Positions 9,010 to 19,046 are shown, numbered from the stretch's first letter. The stretch is DNA of 64,000 nucleotides from Clostridia bacterium UC5.1-1D10 (GCA_001304995.1 BBZU01000006.1:94075-158074), one strand, 5' to 3'. A program made the numbers and translations. Notes: generated by a model from the sequence alone, not told the origin.

Positions 9010-9393
9010 ATGAAAGAAATCAAATCATTTTCTTTTCGCTATGGCAGAAATGACGGATACATGGCTTGGTATCGTATGGACAATGAAAAAGGCGTAAACG
9101 TAGGCATTGACCTCTACGATGGGGAAGAACGCAGCCTGCGCTGTGAACCTGCCCAGGAATTGGCTGTGGAACTGGCAAAGCTGCTGGAAGAACAGAACGC
9201 AGCGGCATGGGATGGATTTTATGACATCGAAACATGTATCTGTGCCGGAGATAGCTGGGTGTTCCATGCTTATGGCAAAGAAGGCGAAGAAATTCATGCC
9301 ATGGGGCATTCCAAACACCCTGAAGGCTTTGCGGAAATGAAACAGGCATTGGATGACTTTTTCGGTAAAATTTATCAGGACTATCAGGCATAA
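9010..9393 (+). CDS. Small conserved-looking protein of unknown function
   Basis: 127 aa, acidic, with no signal peptide or membrane segment and no domain I recognise. A strong GGAGGAGG precedes the ATG, and codon use matches the neighbouring genes. It carries tryptophans and aromatic residues spread through the chain and a C-terminal amphipathic helix (QALDDFFGKIYQDY), suggesting a small folded cytoplasmic protein. It lies between terminators (8955 hairpin and the 9415 repeat) but has no obvious promoter of its own, so read-through from rny may drive it. Confidence 0.75.
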   Translation: MKEIKSFSFRYGRNDGYMAWYRMDNEKGVNVGIDLYDGEERSLRCEPAQELAVELAKLLEEQNAAAWDGFYDIETCICAGDSWVFHAYGKEGEEIHAMGHSKHPEGFAEMKQALDDFFGKIYQDYQA

Positions 9394-9414
9394 AAAATAG
9401 GATGGATTGATAAT

Positions 9415-9522
9415 GGCATCTCCATCAGAAAACAAAAATAGCCGGAATCCTTTATATTTTTAAGGATTCCGGCTATTTTTTATATAGATTTTACGAGATC
9501 TGTTTTCTTCTGAAGACAGCCC
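9415..9522. repeat. Dispersed palindromic repeat, 108-bp copy
   Basis: The inner perfect hairpin AAAATAGCCGGAATCCTT / AAGGATTCCGGCTATTTT is bracketed by imperfect terminal inverted repeats of about 20 bp, beginning GGCATCTCCATCAG and ending TTCTGAAGACAGCC. It matches the large-hairpin half of the full copies at 27736 and 34877. It lies between convergent genes and probably terminates both. Confidence 0.8.
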
Positions 9523-9526
9523 TTTT

Positions 9527-10855
9527 TTATGCGTATTGATATTTTTTTCTTGCGCCTACAAACAGAATGATTGCTACCACAATGGTCAGCACTTCTGCCA
9601 CGGGAATGGCAAGCCATACACCCAGCAAGTCAAGATACTTGGGCAGGAACAGGATACATCCACTGACACAAACGAAGGTGCGCAGGGAGGAAATCAGTGC
9701 GGAAAGCACCCCGTTGGAAAGGGCAGTGAAAAATGCCGAAGCGAAGATATTCACGCCGCAGAACAGGAAGTTCCATGCGCAGATTTTATACCCATCTAAT
9801 GTAAGGGTGAATGTGGAGCTTTCTCTGGGGGTAAATACCAGTATGGTTGGCTCTGCCAGCAGGAACGAAAGCACGCTGATGACTGCTGAAGAAACCAGTA
9901 TGATGCCCATGGACATTTTGAACAGTCGTTTCAGCTGGACATGGTTCCGTCTGCCGTACTGGTAACTAAATACCGGCGCCACACCATTGGAAAAACCCAT
10001 ATAGGCGGATGCAAAGAGGAACTTTGCGTAAAGGATGATGGTGATTGCCGCAACGCCATCTTGTCCCATCATCTGCATCATGACTTTGTTGAACAGGTAT
10101 GTGGTGACACCAGAGGAAATATTGGTAATCAGTTCAGAGACGCCGTTGCTCATGCTATGGAGCAGTACCTGTGTGTTCCATTCCGGTTTTACAAAGTACA
10201 GCACAGCCCGTGGTTTCAGGAAATAGATCAGAGGCGGAATACCACCGATGAGGAAGCTGGTGACAGTACCCCAAGCAGCCCCTTTGATGCCCATATCCAT
10301 CAAAACGATGAATACATAGTCGAAAACGATGTTACTGATGCCGCTGGCAACGTTGAGAACGAGTCCCAATTTCGGTTTGCCTGCGGTGACAAAGAATACC
10401 TGAAAGAGCACCTGTACCACGGAGATGGAATAGAACGCCATCATGATTCTGCCGTAGTCGATGCAGTAGGGCAATAGGGCTTCGTCAGCTCCCAGAAAAA
10501 TGGAAAGGGGCTCGATGAATACAAAGCAGAGCAGAGAAAGGATCAGCCCCATGGCGATAGCAAAGAGTGTCAGCAGTGTAAAATGCCGTCTTGCCAGATC
10601 TTCTTTGCCTGCTCCCAGTTCTCTGCCGATGATGGCACTGCCGCCGGTGCCCAGCATGATACCCACACCCAACATGACATTGATGAGGGGATACACGATA
10701 TTGATAGCGGAAAGGGCTGCCGTCCCCACAAAACGGGAAACGAAAATACCGTCTGCGATGATATAGGTTGCCACACACATCATCATAATGATGGTGGGAA
10801 ATGTAAAACGGAGCAATCCGCCAAGGGAAAATTCTTTGGAAATGTCGTTTTGCAT
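9527..10855 (-). CDS. MATE-family multidrug/sodium antiporter
   Basis: 442 aa with about twelve hydrophobic segments and two homologous halves, as in MATE exporters such as NorM/MepA. The N-terminus (after MQNDISKEFSLGG) leads straight into the first helix, with a conserved-type glycine-rich stretch GTGGSAIIGRELGAG in the first half. MATE proteins expel cationic drugs or metabolites in exchange for Na+ or H+; the substrate here is unknown. The gene stands alone between the 9415 repeat and the terminator of the upstream rqcH gene. Confidence 0.92.
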   Translation of the reverse strand: MQNDISKEFSLGGLLRFTFPTIIMMMCVATYIIADGIFVSRFVGTAALSAINIVYPLINVMLGVGIMLGTGGSAIIGRELGAGKEDLARRHFTLLTLFAIAMGLILSLLCFVFIEPLSIFLGADEALLPYCIDYGRIMMAFYSISVVQVLFQVFFVTAGKPKLGLVLNVASGISNIVFDYVFIVLMDMGIKGAAWGTVTSFLIGGIPPLIYFLKPRAVLYFVKPEWNTQVLLHSMSNGVSELITNISSGVTTYLFNKVMMQMMGQDGVAAITIILYAKFLFASAYMGFSNGVAPVFSYQYGRRNHVQLKRLFKMSMGIILVSSAVISVLSFLLAEPTILVFTPRESSTFTLTLDGYKICAWNFLFCGVNIFASAFFTALSNGVLSALISSLRTFVCVSGCILFLPKYLDLLGVWLAIPVAEVLTIVVAIILFVGARKKYQYA

Positions 10856-10904
10856 AATATGACCTCACTATAAAAATACTGTATACCTATAATTTTCAAA
10901 ACAA

Positions 10905-10939
10905 AGGCAAACACTCCTCTTTTTGGGGAGCGTTTGCCT
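10905..10939 (-). terminator. Terminator of the rqcH gene
   Basis: Stem AGGCAAACACTCC / GGGGAGCGTTTGCCT (one mismatch) with T-rich sequence on both sides, so it can work on either strand. It lies just beyond the stop codon at 10944. Confidence 0.75.
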
Positions 10940-10943
10940 ATTT

Positions 10944-12708
10944 TTATTCAGTTGTCATCTGGTTGACTTTTTCTTCTTCTGGTGTAATATAAATGGTTTT
11001 GTTGGTCAGATAAATGACCATGCCCGGTTTTGCGCCATTGGGCTTTTTCACGTTTTTCCGCAGGGTATAGTCCACAGGAACCATACTGCCGTTTTTGGCT
11101 TTGCTGTAAAAGGCAGCAAGATTTGCCGCTTCTTCCAGTGTGGGAATGGGAACTTCGCCTTTGCCGTTGGTGCGGATGATGACGTGGGAGCCGGGGATTT
11201 CTTTGGTGTGCATCCAGATGTCTGTGGGTTCTGCTGTCCGCAGTGTCAGTTCATCGTTTTGCAGATTGCTTTTGCCCACCAGAATTTCGTAGCCATCAGA
11301 AGAAATGTAGCGCATGGGTTTTGCTTTCTTTGGCTTGGACTGACCTTTTTTCTGGGGCTGTCTGCGGATGAAGCCGCTTTCTGCCAGTTCTGTGCGGATT
11401 TCCGCCAGATCGGCATCGTCCTTGGCGGTGTCCAATGCGTTCAGGACACTTTCCAGATAAGCCAGTTCTTCGTCATTCTGTTTCTGCTGGATTTCCATGG
11501 CAGCCAGTGTACGTTTGGCTTTGTTGTATTTGTTGAAATATTTCTGTGCATTTTCCGCCGGTGTTTTGGTTGGATCCAGAGCAATTTCAATTTCTGCCAT
11601 ATTTTCGTCATAGAAATTCACGGTTTTGAATGTAGTAGCGTTAGGAGGAATGGCGTAAATATTGGCGGTGATGAGTTCGCCTTTCAGTTTCCATTTATCC
11701 TTGCCCGCTACATCCCGCAGTTTTCAGCTGGATATCTTTCTTTTTCACACATCTTTCGATGTTGGTCATGACCAGTCTGCGAGTATCGTGTGCTTTCTGG
11801 CGGATATGCGCCGCGTTGTCACGTTCGGTGTAGAACCCTTCCAGCAGGGCGGATACTGTGGGATATGCTTTCGCATACAATCCGTCAAACTGTGTCATGG
11901 GCAGTACGCCAAAATCCAGAATTTTGCCGCCGGGTTTCTGATAGTAAACGGCAGGGGAGAAAGTGCCTGCTTTTACCTGTTCCATGGTGTTGGAAAAGGC
12001 GGTAAAGAGGGCATGTTCTTTTTCTGCTGTCATCTGCTCGCAGGCATCGGAAGCATCTAGTTTTGCTTCGTGGCAGATTTCCGCCGCCATAATGGGGCTG
12101 ATGCCGGTATAGGTCTTATAAAGGAAGTCCTGTATCTTCTGACCTTCCTGCACATGAAGCAGAGAGGAAAAGCTGCTTTCTTCCAGTTCCATGGGGTTTT
12201 TCTTATCCTGAGAAGGGGGGAACACATAGGTTTTTCCCGGCAGAACTTCCCGGACAGAACTTTTGTCGTGGGAAACACGCTTGATAGAATCCAGAATCTT
12301 GTTGTTTTCGTCCGTAAGAATCAGGTTACTGTGTTTGCCCATGATTTCCAGAATCAGGTTTTTCACAGTCATGTCGCCCATTTCGTTGGCAGACTCCACT
12401 TTGATGATGATGATACGCTCAAAGTTTGGCTGGCAGATGTCGATGATTTTGCCGCCGGCAATGTGTTTGCGCAGTACCATGCAGAACAGTGGTGCTGTCA
12501 TGGGGTTTTCTCTGGTGTTTTCGGTGATGTGCATCCGGGGATGACCGGAATTGGCAGAAGCCAGCACTTTATAATTGGCGCCGATGGCGCGCACGGAAAA
12601 GCGGATTTCGTCGGCAAGGGGCTGATGTACCTTGTCGATTCTGCCGCCGATGAGTTTCTCTTTCAGTTCGGTGACGATGGCTGCGGTGGTGATACCGTCC
12701 AGTGCCAT
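10944..12708 (-). CDS. rqcH: RqcH/NFACT-family ribosome quality control protein, one frameshift
   Basis: About 588 aa if joined. The N-terminal NFACT-N (fibronectin-binding A-type) domain spans residues 1-200, followed by a HhH region, a coiled coil and the C-terminal NFACT-R domain (GYEILVGKSNLQND, DIWMHTKEIPGSHVII). RqcH binds stalled 60S-like subunits and recruits tRNA-Ala to add C-terminal Ala tails. ATG 12708 has GGAGGG upstream. The frame breaks at the A4 run (plus-strand T4 at 11721-11724); removing one A gives DIQLKLRDVAGKDK. The residue pair equivalent to D97/R98 of the Bacillus protein is E97/R98 here. Confidence 0.9.
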
Positions 12709-12836
12709 AGCAATCCCTCCTTTTTGTTTTGTCAACAACTAAGTATATCATATTTGATAAAAGTGGGAAAGGGCGTGCTTTTGAAAAGAAAAATTAAAAT
12801 TTGATTAAAAATAGTGGATACAATTCCCGTTTTTTG

Positions 12837-12865
12837 TTGCGCTTTTGCCTGACAATGGGTATAAT
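12837..12865 (+). promoter_or_regulatory. Promoter of the yicC-remA-gmk-rpoZ operon
   Basis: TTGCGC, a 17-bp spacer, then TATAAT, about 54 bp upstream of the yicC ATG, in the gap between divergent genes. Confidence 0.65.
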
Positions 12866-12918
12866 GAAACAGTTCAAAATGGTTCGGAAAACATGAGATT
12901 AGAAAGAAAGGAACAGAC

Positions 12919-13805
12919 ATGAGTGCGAATGTAAGAAGCATGACAGGCTACGGCAGAGGCGAGCATATTGCAGAAGACCGGAAATTTGTGGTGGAAATGA
13001 AATCTGTCAACCACCGTTATAACGATATGACTATCAAATTGCCCCGTTCTCTGGCAAGTCTGGAAGATAAGATCAAAAACGGGTAATGCAGGATGTGTTC
13101 CGCGGCAAAACCGATGTGTTCATCAGTTTTGAAACATTTTCCGCAGACGATGTGGAAGTAAAGCTCAACACAGGCTTGGCAACTGCTTATGCGGAAAAAC
13201 TGCGTGAACTGGAAAACCTGCTGGGTGTCAACGGCGCAGACCTGCTTTCTCTGACAGCTAAATTCCCCGATGTTATCACCGTGGAAAAAGCACAGAAGGA
13301 AGAAGATGTAATCTGGGCAGCCCTCTCTCCCGCACTGGATGCGGCAGTAACAAACTTTGTTGCCATGCGTAGTGTGGAAGGGGAAAACCTGAAACAGGAC
13401 ATCCTGAAAAAAGGCGAATACATTGCCAAACTGGTGGAAGAAGTAAAGGTATACGCTCCTCAGGTGGTAGTGGAATATCGGGAAAAACTCAATAACCGTC
13501 TGAAAGAACTGCTGGACAACGTAGATGTAGATCCTCAGCGTGTGGCTATGGAAGTGGCTATTTTCGCGGATAAAGGCTGCATCGACGAAGAATTGACCAG
13601 ACTGGACAGCCATCTGATCCAGCTGAGAGAAATTCTGGAAAACGGCGGTCAGGTAGGCAGAAAGCTGGATTTCCTGGTACAGGAAATGAACAGAGAATCC
13701 AATACCATCGCTTCCAAAGCAAATGATATTCGCATTGTGAAGGCAACCATCGCCCTCAAGAGCGAAATCGAAAAAATCAGAGAACAGATTCAGAATCTGG
13801 AGTGA
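12919..13805 (+). CDS. yicC: YicC-family endoribonuclease, one frameshift
   Basis: About 295 aa when joined. The family N-terminus MTGYGRGE and the sequence [11 protein letters not shown] are in the first frame, which hits TAA at 13084. The rest ([16 protein letters not shown] onward, including the C-terminal DUF1732 helices) follows in the next frame. Adding one A to the A5 run at 13075-13079 gives [10 protein letters not shown] and restores the protein. YicC-type proteins are RNA-cleaving enzymes with a role in RNA turnover. It is the first gene of the operon, 4 bases ahead of remA. Confidence 0.9.
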
Positions 13806-13809
13806 TCAT

Positions 13810-14073
13810 ATGGAACGGATTCAGTTTTTGAATATTGGCTATGGCAATGTGGTTTCCGCAAATCGTGTCATTGCCATCATCAGCCCCGATTCCGCCCCTG
13901 TGAAGCGGATTATCCAGGAGGCAAAAGAAAAAGGGAATCTGATCGACGCCACTTACGGCAGAAAAACAAGATGCGTCATTGTCATGGATAACGGACATGT
14001 GGTGCTTTCGCCCAATATGCCCGAAACCATTGGCGGACGCCTTGCGGCAGAACAAAAGGGGAGTGTAACATGA
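13810..14073 (+). CDS. remA: RemA-like DUF370 regulator
   Basis: 87 aa with the DUF370 signature ([44 protein letters not shown]). In Bacillus RemA is a small DNA-binding protein that assembles on tandem repeats and activates matrix and osmoprotection genes. The yicC-remA-gmk-rpoZ order is typical of Firmicutes. It overlaps gmk by four bases (ATGA), indicating coupled translation. The target sites in this organism are unknown. Confidence 0.93.
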   Translation: MERIQFLNIGYGNVVSANRVIAIISPDSAPVKRIIQEAKEKGNLIDATYGRKTRCVIVMDNGHVVLSPNMPETIGGRLAAEQKGSVT

Positions 14074-14678
14074 AAAAACAGGGATTATTGCTGATTTTAT
14101 CGGGACCATCCGGTTCCGGCAAAGGCACCATCGTGGAACAGCTGAAAGCAAAGGATGATTTTGCCCTTTCCATTTCCGCTACCACTCGTGCCCCAAGAGA
14201 GTATGAACAGGACGGTGTGCATTATTTCTTCCGCACAAGGGAAGAATTTGAAAGAATGATTGCCAATCAGGAGTTGCTGGAATGGGCAGAATTCTGCGGC
14301 AACTGCTATGGCACACCGAGAGCATATGTAACAGAACAGCTGCAAAAAGGCCAGAACGTGATTCTGGAAATCGAAGTGCAGGGTGCGTTGCAGGTGAAGA
14401 AATTGTATCCCGAAGGGGTATTGATTTTCCTGGTTCCTCCTAATCTGGAAGAACTGGGCAGACGCCTGACAAACCGCGGCACAGAGGATAAAGAAACCAT
14501 CAACCGCCGTATCCACCGCGCACTGGAAGAAATGGAATTTGTACAGGACTATGATTATGTAGTCATCAATGACACCGTTCCCCAGGCAACACAGGATATT
14601 TTGGACATTGTCCATGCAGAATCCATGAAATGCAGCAGAAATAAAGAGATCAAAAAGGTATTCAAAGGAGAGATTTGA
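14070..14678 (+). CDS. gmk: Guanylate kinase
   Basis: 202 aa, full length. The P-loop GPSGSGKGT is followed by the GMP-binding segment ([19 protein letters not shown]) and the lid region with [17 protein letters not shown]. It phosphorylates GMP or dGMP to the diphosphate in purine nucleotide synthesis. The start overlaps the remA stop and the end lies 2 bases before rpoZ. Confidence 0.97.
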   Translation: MKKQGLLLILSGPSGSGKGTIVEQLKAKDDFALSISATTRAPREYEQDGVHYFFRTREEFERMIANQELLEWAEFCGNCYGTPRAYVTEQLQKGQNVILEIEVQGALQVKKLYPEGVLIFLVPPNLEELGRRLTNRGTEDKETINRRIHRALEEMEFVQDYDYVVINDTVPQATQDILDIVHAESMKCSRNKEIKKVFKGEI

Positions 14679-14680
14679 TT

Positions 14681-14974
14681 ATGTTAAGACCATCTTATAC
14701 AGACTTATTGGACGTTATCAGTCAGGAAACAGACGATATCACACTGGGCAGCCGTTATACTATCGTTATTGCAGCGGCAAAACGCGCTAGACAGCTGGTT
14801 GACCACGCAGATCCCCTGGTAAGCAACACAAAAGTTGACAAACCTGTATCCATCGCAGTCAACGAACTGTATCAGGGTAAAATCAAAGTATGTCAGGGAC
14901 ATCCTGAAGAAGTTGTTCCTGCGGAAGAAGAAGCAGTGGAAGAAACTGTTGTAACAGAAGAAACAGAAGTATAA
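14681..14974 (+). CDS. rpoZ: RNA polymerase omega subunit
   Basis: 97 aa. It begins MLRPSYTDLL and carries the omega signature (SRYTIVIAAAKRARQLVD, then KPVSIAVNELYQGKI). An acidic glutamate-rich tail follows. Omega helps assemble beta-prime into RNA polymerase. ATG 14681 is preferred over the in-frame upstream start because AAAGGAG lies at the right distance. It is the last gene before a terminator hairpin. Confidence 0.95.
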   Translation: MLRPSYTDLLDVISQETDDITLGSRYTIVIAAAKRARQLVDHADPLVSNTKVDKPVSIAVNELYQGKIKVCQGHPEEVVPAEEEAVEETVVTEETEV

Positions 14975-14985
14975 TCATCAAAGAA

Positions 14986-15040
14986 AAAAGCCGGAGGTTC
15001 ATAAAGTTGCCGAAAGGAACAGCGAAATCTCCGGCTTTTC
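14986..15040 (+). terminator. Terminator or attenuator between rpoZ and priA
   Basis: AAAAGCCGGAG and CTCCGGCTTTT form a perfect stem around a loop of about 31 nt, followed by TTTTC. It ends about 27 bp before the priA start, so priA is either read through or has its own weak promoter nearby. Confidence 0.65.
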
Positions 15041-15066
15041 TGACATTTATGGAAAGGAGGTGCGAG

Positions 15067-17499
15067 ATGTACGCACAGGTCATCATTGATGCCAATCATG
15101 CGGAGGTAGACCGTGTTTTTGATTACAGAGTGCCTGCGCAGTGGGAAGAAGCAGTCTGTGTGGGGCTGCGGGTCATGGTGCCCTTTGGGCAGCGCAATAC
15201 CAAACGGGAAGGCTATGTCATTGCCTTGACGGAGACAACGGAAGTGCCTGCCGGAAAGATCAAAGAAATTGCGGAAATTCTGGATGAAGGCAGACCCATC
15301 CTGACGCCGCCCATACTGGAATTGGCAAAATGGATGAAAAAAGAGTATTTCTGTACGCTGAACCAGTGTTTGCAGGCAGTGATGCCGGCGGGCATCCGCA
15401 CCAAAAGTGTCTGGTATGTGGAACTGACGGAACAGACAGCAGAGCTTTCGGAAAAAGAACAGCAGGTGGCAGATGTGCTGACAGAGCAGGGCGGCGCGGC
15501 TCCGCTGCGAGAACTGGAGCAGGTTTTCGGCAATCGTACGGAATATATCCTGCGCTGCTTACAGGAAAAAAAGGTTGTACGTCTGCGTCAGAAAACCACG
15601 CGCAGTACCTATAAAAAAGAAAAACGATATGTTTCCCTGACAGAAAATATAGAACTGCTCACAGAAGCAAAAGAAAAAGCGGCAAAAGATAAGCGTCTGG
15701 CTGGTCAGTTGCGTGTGTTTTCCGCCATTTGCCCGGGAGAAAGCATTTCTGTGGAAGAATTGAAGGAAAAAGCTTCTGTGACAGATTCTCCTATCCATAC
15801 CCTTTTGCAAAAGGGCGTTTTGGTGGAACGGCGCAGACAGGAAAAACGGGATGTGTTTCAATTGGAGGATTACACACCTACCCAGCCTTTTTATCCCACG
15901 CCGGAACAGGCGCAGGCATTGGCCCTTTTGCGAGAAGAAGAACAGAAGGAAGGGAAACGTCCCATACTGCTTCATGGAGTCACAGGGAGTGGCAAGACAG
16001 AAATCTATATGCAGCTTATTGAGCATGTCGTCATGGAGGGAAAGCAGGCCATTGTACTGGTGCCAGAAATTTCGCTGACACCGCAGATTATGGAGCGGTT
16101 CATTTCCCGTTTTGGCAAGCGAGTTTCCGTGACCCATAGCCGCCTTTCTTTAGGAGAACGATTAGATCAATGGCGGAAAGCGAGGGATGGAGAGATTTCT
16201 ATCATCATTGGGCCGAGATCCGCGTTGTTCATGCCTTTCTCTAACCTTGGAGTTATTGTCATGGATGAATGTCACGAAAGTAGTTACATTTCCGATGTAA
16301 CACCCAAGTATCATACCCGTGAAGTGGCAAGAAAATTATCGGAATTGACAGGAGCATTGCTGGTCATGGGCAGTGCCACCCCTGACATAGACAGTTATCA
16401 TCGGGCAGTGACAGGAGAATTTTTGCTGCTGCAATTGAAAGAACGAACAAAGGGCAGCAGATTGCCAGAGGTATTTGTGACAGATATGCGGAAGGAACTG
16501 GAGGATGGCAATCGTTCCGCCTTTGGACTGCCCTTGCAGCAGGCAATCCGGGAAAATCTGGAAAAGGGACAGCAGACCATGCTGTTCCTGAACCGACGGG
16601 GATATTCCACATTTGTTTCCTGCCGAAAATGCGGGGGAGTTTTGACCTGTCCTTCCTGTAACGTTTCTTATACTTATCATGCATCGGATAAGGCATTGGT
16701 CTGCCACTACTGTGGCAAAGAAGTGCCGGTGCCCAAAACATGTCCCTCCTGTGGTTCCCATTATATTCGCTACTTTGGTACAGGAACCCAGAAAATTGAG
16801 GAGGAAACCCGGCGGCTGTTTCCGGAAGCAAGTGTTCTGCGTATGGATGCGGACACCACCACAGGGAAAAATGGACACGCCCGTATCTTAGAATTGTTTG
16901 GAAAAGGAAAAGCGGACATTCTCATTGGTACTCAAATGATTGCCAAAGGCCATGATTTTCCCAATGTGACATTGGTGGGGATTCTAGCGGCAGACCTTTC
17001 TTTGAATTTAGGTACCTATCAGGCTGCGGAGAACTGTTTCCAGCTTATTACTCAGGCGGCTGGCAGAGCCGGACGGGGAGAATTGCCAGGGCAGGTATTT
17101 ATTCAGACTTATCAGCCGGAAAATCATGCCATCCGTATGGCGGCGGCACAGGATTATGAAGGATTTTATCAGGAGGAAATCCTCCTGCGGCAGGCAATGG
17201 AGTATCCACCTTTTTCTCACATTTTTTCTGTACTCATCACAGGAGAAATGGAGCAGGAAGTGATACTGGCTGCCCAGCGATTAGGAGCTTTCATGAATCA
17301 CTATGCCGAACGGGCAGGCTGTACGGTAGTCGGCCCTGCGCCTGCACCTTTGCCTAAGTTCAGAGGAGAATTCCGCTGGCAGATTTTTGCCAAAGGAACA
17401 GATGCGGAGCGGCTGAAAGCATTTGTCCTGTATACTGTGGAGCAAACGAAAAAAGATGTGAGCCGGGAAATCCGCTTTCATCTTGCTTTCCTTGCGTGA
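15067..17499 (+). CDS. priA: Primosomal replication helicase PriA
   Basis: 810 aa. The N-terminal DNA-binding domain (residues 1-110) begins MYAQVIIDANHAEVDRVFDY. The DEAH helicase core follows with Walker A GVTGSGKTE and Walker B DECHE. Zinc-binding cysteines are arranged as four CxxC pairs (CRKC, CPSC, CHYC, CPSC), and helicase motif V/VI includes TQAAGRAGRG. PriA restarts stalled forks by loading the replicative helicase. ATG 15067 is chosen for the AAAGGAGGTG immediately upstream; the longer reading frame would run through the preceding terminator hairpin. Confidence 0.97.
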   Translation: MYAQVIIDANHAEVDRVFDYRVPAQWEEAVCVGLRVMVPFGQRNTKREGYVIALTETTEVPAGKIKEIAEILDEGRPILTPPILELAKWMKKEYFCTLNQCLQAVMPAGIRTKSVWYVELTEQTAELSEKEQQVADVLTEQGGAAPLRELEQVFGNRTEYILRCLQEKKVVRLRQKTTRSTYKKEKRYVSLTENIELLTEAKEKAAKDKRLAGQLRVFSAICPGESISVEELKEKASVTDSPIHTLLQKGVLVERRRQEKRDVFQLEDYTPTQPFYPTPEQAQALALLREEEQKEGKRPILLHGVTGSGKTEIYMQLIEHVVMEGKQAIVLVPEISLTPQIMERFISRFGKRVSVTHSRLSLGERLDQWRKARDGEISIIIGPRSALFMPFSNLGVIVMDECHESSYISDVTPKYHTREVARKLSELTGALLVMGSATPDIDSYHRAVTGEFLLLQLKERTKGSRLPEVFVTDMRKELEDGNRSAFGLPLQQAIRENLEKGQQTMLFLNRRGYSTFVSCRKCGGVLTCPSCNVSYTYHASDKALVCHYCGKEVPVPKTCPSCGSHYIRYFGTGTQKIEEETRRLFPEASVLRMDADTTTGKNGHARILELFGKGKADILIGTQMIAKGHDFPNVTLVGILAADLSLNLGTYQAAENCFQLITQAAGRAGRGELPGQVFIQTYQPENHAIRMAAAQDYEGFYQEEILLRQAMEYPPFSHIFSVLITGEMEQEVILAAQRLGAFMNHYAERAGCTVVGPAPAPLPKFRGEFRWQIFAKGTDAERLKAFVLYTVEQTKKDVSREIRFHLAFLA

Positions 17500-17503
17500 A
17501 ATC

Positions 17504-17532
17504 TTGTAACTTGGTAGGAAATATGATAAAAT
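17504..17532 (+). promoter_or_regulatory. Promoter of the def-fmt operon
   Basis: TTGTAA, a 17-bp spacer, then TAAAAT, directly after the priA stop codon and about 75 bp before def. Confidence 0.65.
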
Positions 17533-17540
17533 ACTCTAAT

Positions 17541-17593
17541 GCGAATCGTTTCGCAGACAACAATAGAACATCGGTGGCGCAAGGCGCCTTTTT
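17541..17593 (+). other. Two small hairpins in the def leader
   Basis: GCGAA/TTCGC (17541-17554) and GGCGC/GCGCC (17576-17588), the second followed by five T and ending just before the Shine-Dalgarno AGGAGG. The second looks like a short attenuator, or a hairpin that sets access to the ribosome binding site. Confidence 0.4.
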
Positions 17594-17606
17594 AGGAGGA
17601 TAAAAA

Positions 17607-18062
17607 ATGGCAAAAAGACAAATCAGAATCAGTACAGACGAGGTTTTGCGTAAAATCTGCAAACCTGTCAAAGAAATCACACCCAATACATTGACACTGC
17701 TGGACGACATGGCAGAAACCATGTACGACGCAAACGGCGTTGGTTTGGCTGCGCCTCAGGTAGGCGTTCTGAAACGCATTGTTGTGATCGACATCGGCGA
17801 TGGTCTGGTAGAACTGATCAACCCTGTCATCGTAGAAGCAACAGGTTCTCAGATCGACTACGAAGGCTGCCTGAGCGTTCCCGGCGCAAGCGCACGTGTG
17901 GATCGTCCCGCTTATGTAAAAGTAGAAGCTCTGAACCGTGACGGTGAAAAAATCATCGTGGAAGGGGAAGAATTGATGGCAGTTGCTCTGTGTCATGAAT
18001 TAGATCACCTGGATGGGATATTATATATTGATAAGGCTCTGCCCGACGAAGACGAAGCATAA
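17607..18062 (+). CDS. def: Peptide deformylase
   Basis: 151 aa. All three family motifs are present: [18 protein letters not shown] and HELDHLDG, which supply the metal-binding Cys and two His and the catalytic Glu. It removes the formyl group from nascent N-terminal methionine. AGGAGGAT precedes the ATG. It is followed after 11 bases by fmt, the enzyme that adds the formyl group to the initiator tRNA. Confidence 0.97.
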   Translation: MAKRQIRISTDEVLRKICKPVKEITPNTLTLLDDMAETMYDANGVGLAAPQVGVLKRIVVIDIGDGLVELINPVIVEATGSQIDYEGCLSVPGASARVDRPAYVKVEALNRDGEKIIVEGEELMAVALCHELDHLDGILYIDKALPDEDEA

Positions 18063-18073
18063 GGAGGAATTGC

Positions 18074-19003
18074 ATGCGCGTAATTTTTATGGGGACTCCC
18101 GATTTTGCGGTGCCTTCCCTGGAAGCGCTGCTGACAAAGCATGAAGTGGTGCTGGTGGTGACACAGCCCGATAAGCCCAAGGGCAGAGGGAAAAAGATGG
18201 TGCCCACACCGGTAAAAGCTTGTGCGCTGGAACATGGTATTCCTGTTTTGCAGCCAGAAAAAGTGAAAGAACCAGAATTTGTGGAACAGCTCCGTTCTTA
18301 TGAACCGGATCTGATCGCTGTAACAGCTTTTGGACAGATTCTGTCTGAACCCATTCTGGAAATGCCGAAATACGGCTGTATCAATGTTCATGGTTCTCTG
18401 CTGCCTAAGTACCGTGGTGCGGCACCTATGCAGTGGTCTATCATTGATGGGGAAAAGGTGACAGGCATCACCACCATGTATATGGCAAAAGGTCTGGACA
18501 GCGGCGATATGCTGCTGAAAGCGGAAGTGGAAATCACAGACGAAGATACTTTTGCTACCATCCATGACAAAATGGCAGTGACAGGCGCAAATCTGCTGCT
18601 GGATACACTGGATCAGCTGGAAGCCGGTACTCTGGAACGGATTCCACAGGATCACGATGCGGCAACATATGCACCTATGATTACAAAAGAAACCGGTCAT
18701 ATTGACTGGAGCAAAAACAGACAGGACATCATCAATCTCATTCGGGGATTGAATCCGGTTCCGGCGGCATATACCATTTATGAGGAAGAGGTTTTGAAGA
18801 TTTTCGGCGCATCCCTTTCTGATGTGCAGGCCAACAGCGCAGCCAATGGGGAAATTGTGGCTGTGGTGAAAAAAGGCTTTGTTGTCAAATGCGGCGACGG
18901 TTGTCTGCTGATTACAGAAGTGCAGGCACGCGGCGGCAAACGCATGATGACAGACGCATATCTGAGAGGACACGCAATGAAAGAGGGCATCCTTTTACAG
19001 TAA
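18074..19003 (+). CDS. fmt: Methionyl-tRNA formyltransferase
   Basis: 309 aa, full length. It begins MRVIFMGTPDFAVPSLEAL and has the formyl-transfer motif around NVHGSLLPKYRGAAPMQW, with the catalytic Asn/His/Asp region, and a C-terminal OB-like domain. It formylates Met-tRNA(fMet). It is preceded by AGGAGG and is in an operon with def. Confidence 0.97.
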   Translation: MRVIFMGTPDFAVPSLEALLTKHEVVLVVTQPDKPKGRGKKMVPTPVKACALEHGIPVLQPEKVKEPEFVEQLRSYEPDLIAVTAFGQILSEPILEMPKYGCINVHGSLLPKYRGAAPMQWSIIDGEKVTGITTMYMAKGLDSGDMLLKAEVEITDEDTFATIHDKMAVTGANLLLDTLDQLEAGTLERIPQDHDAATYAPMITKETGHIDWSKNRQDIINLIRGLNPVPAAYTIYEEEVLKIFGASLSDVQANSAANGEIVAVVKKGFVVKCGDGCLLITEVQARGGKRMMTDAYLRGHAMKEGILLQ

Positions 19004-19046
19004 GATTTTTAGATTCTAGGAACTGAAAAAGGAGGAATGGCACCAT

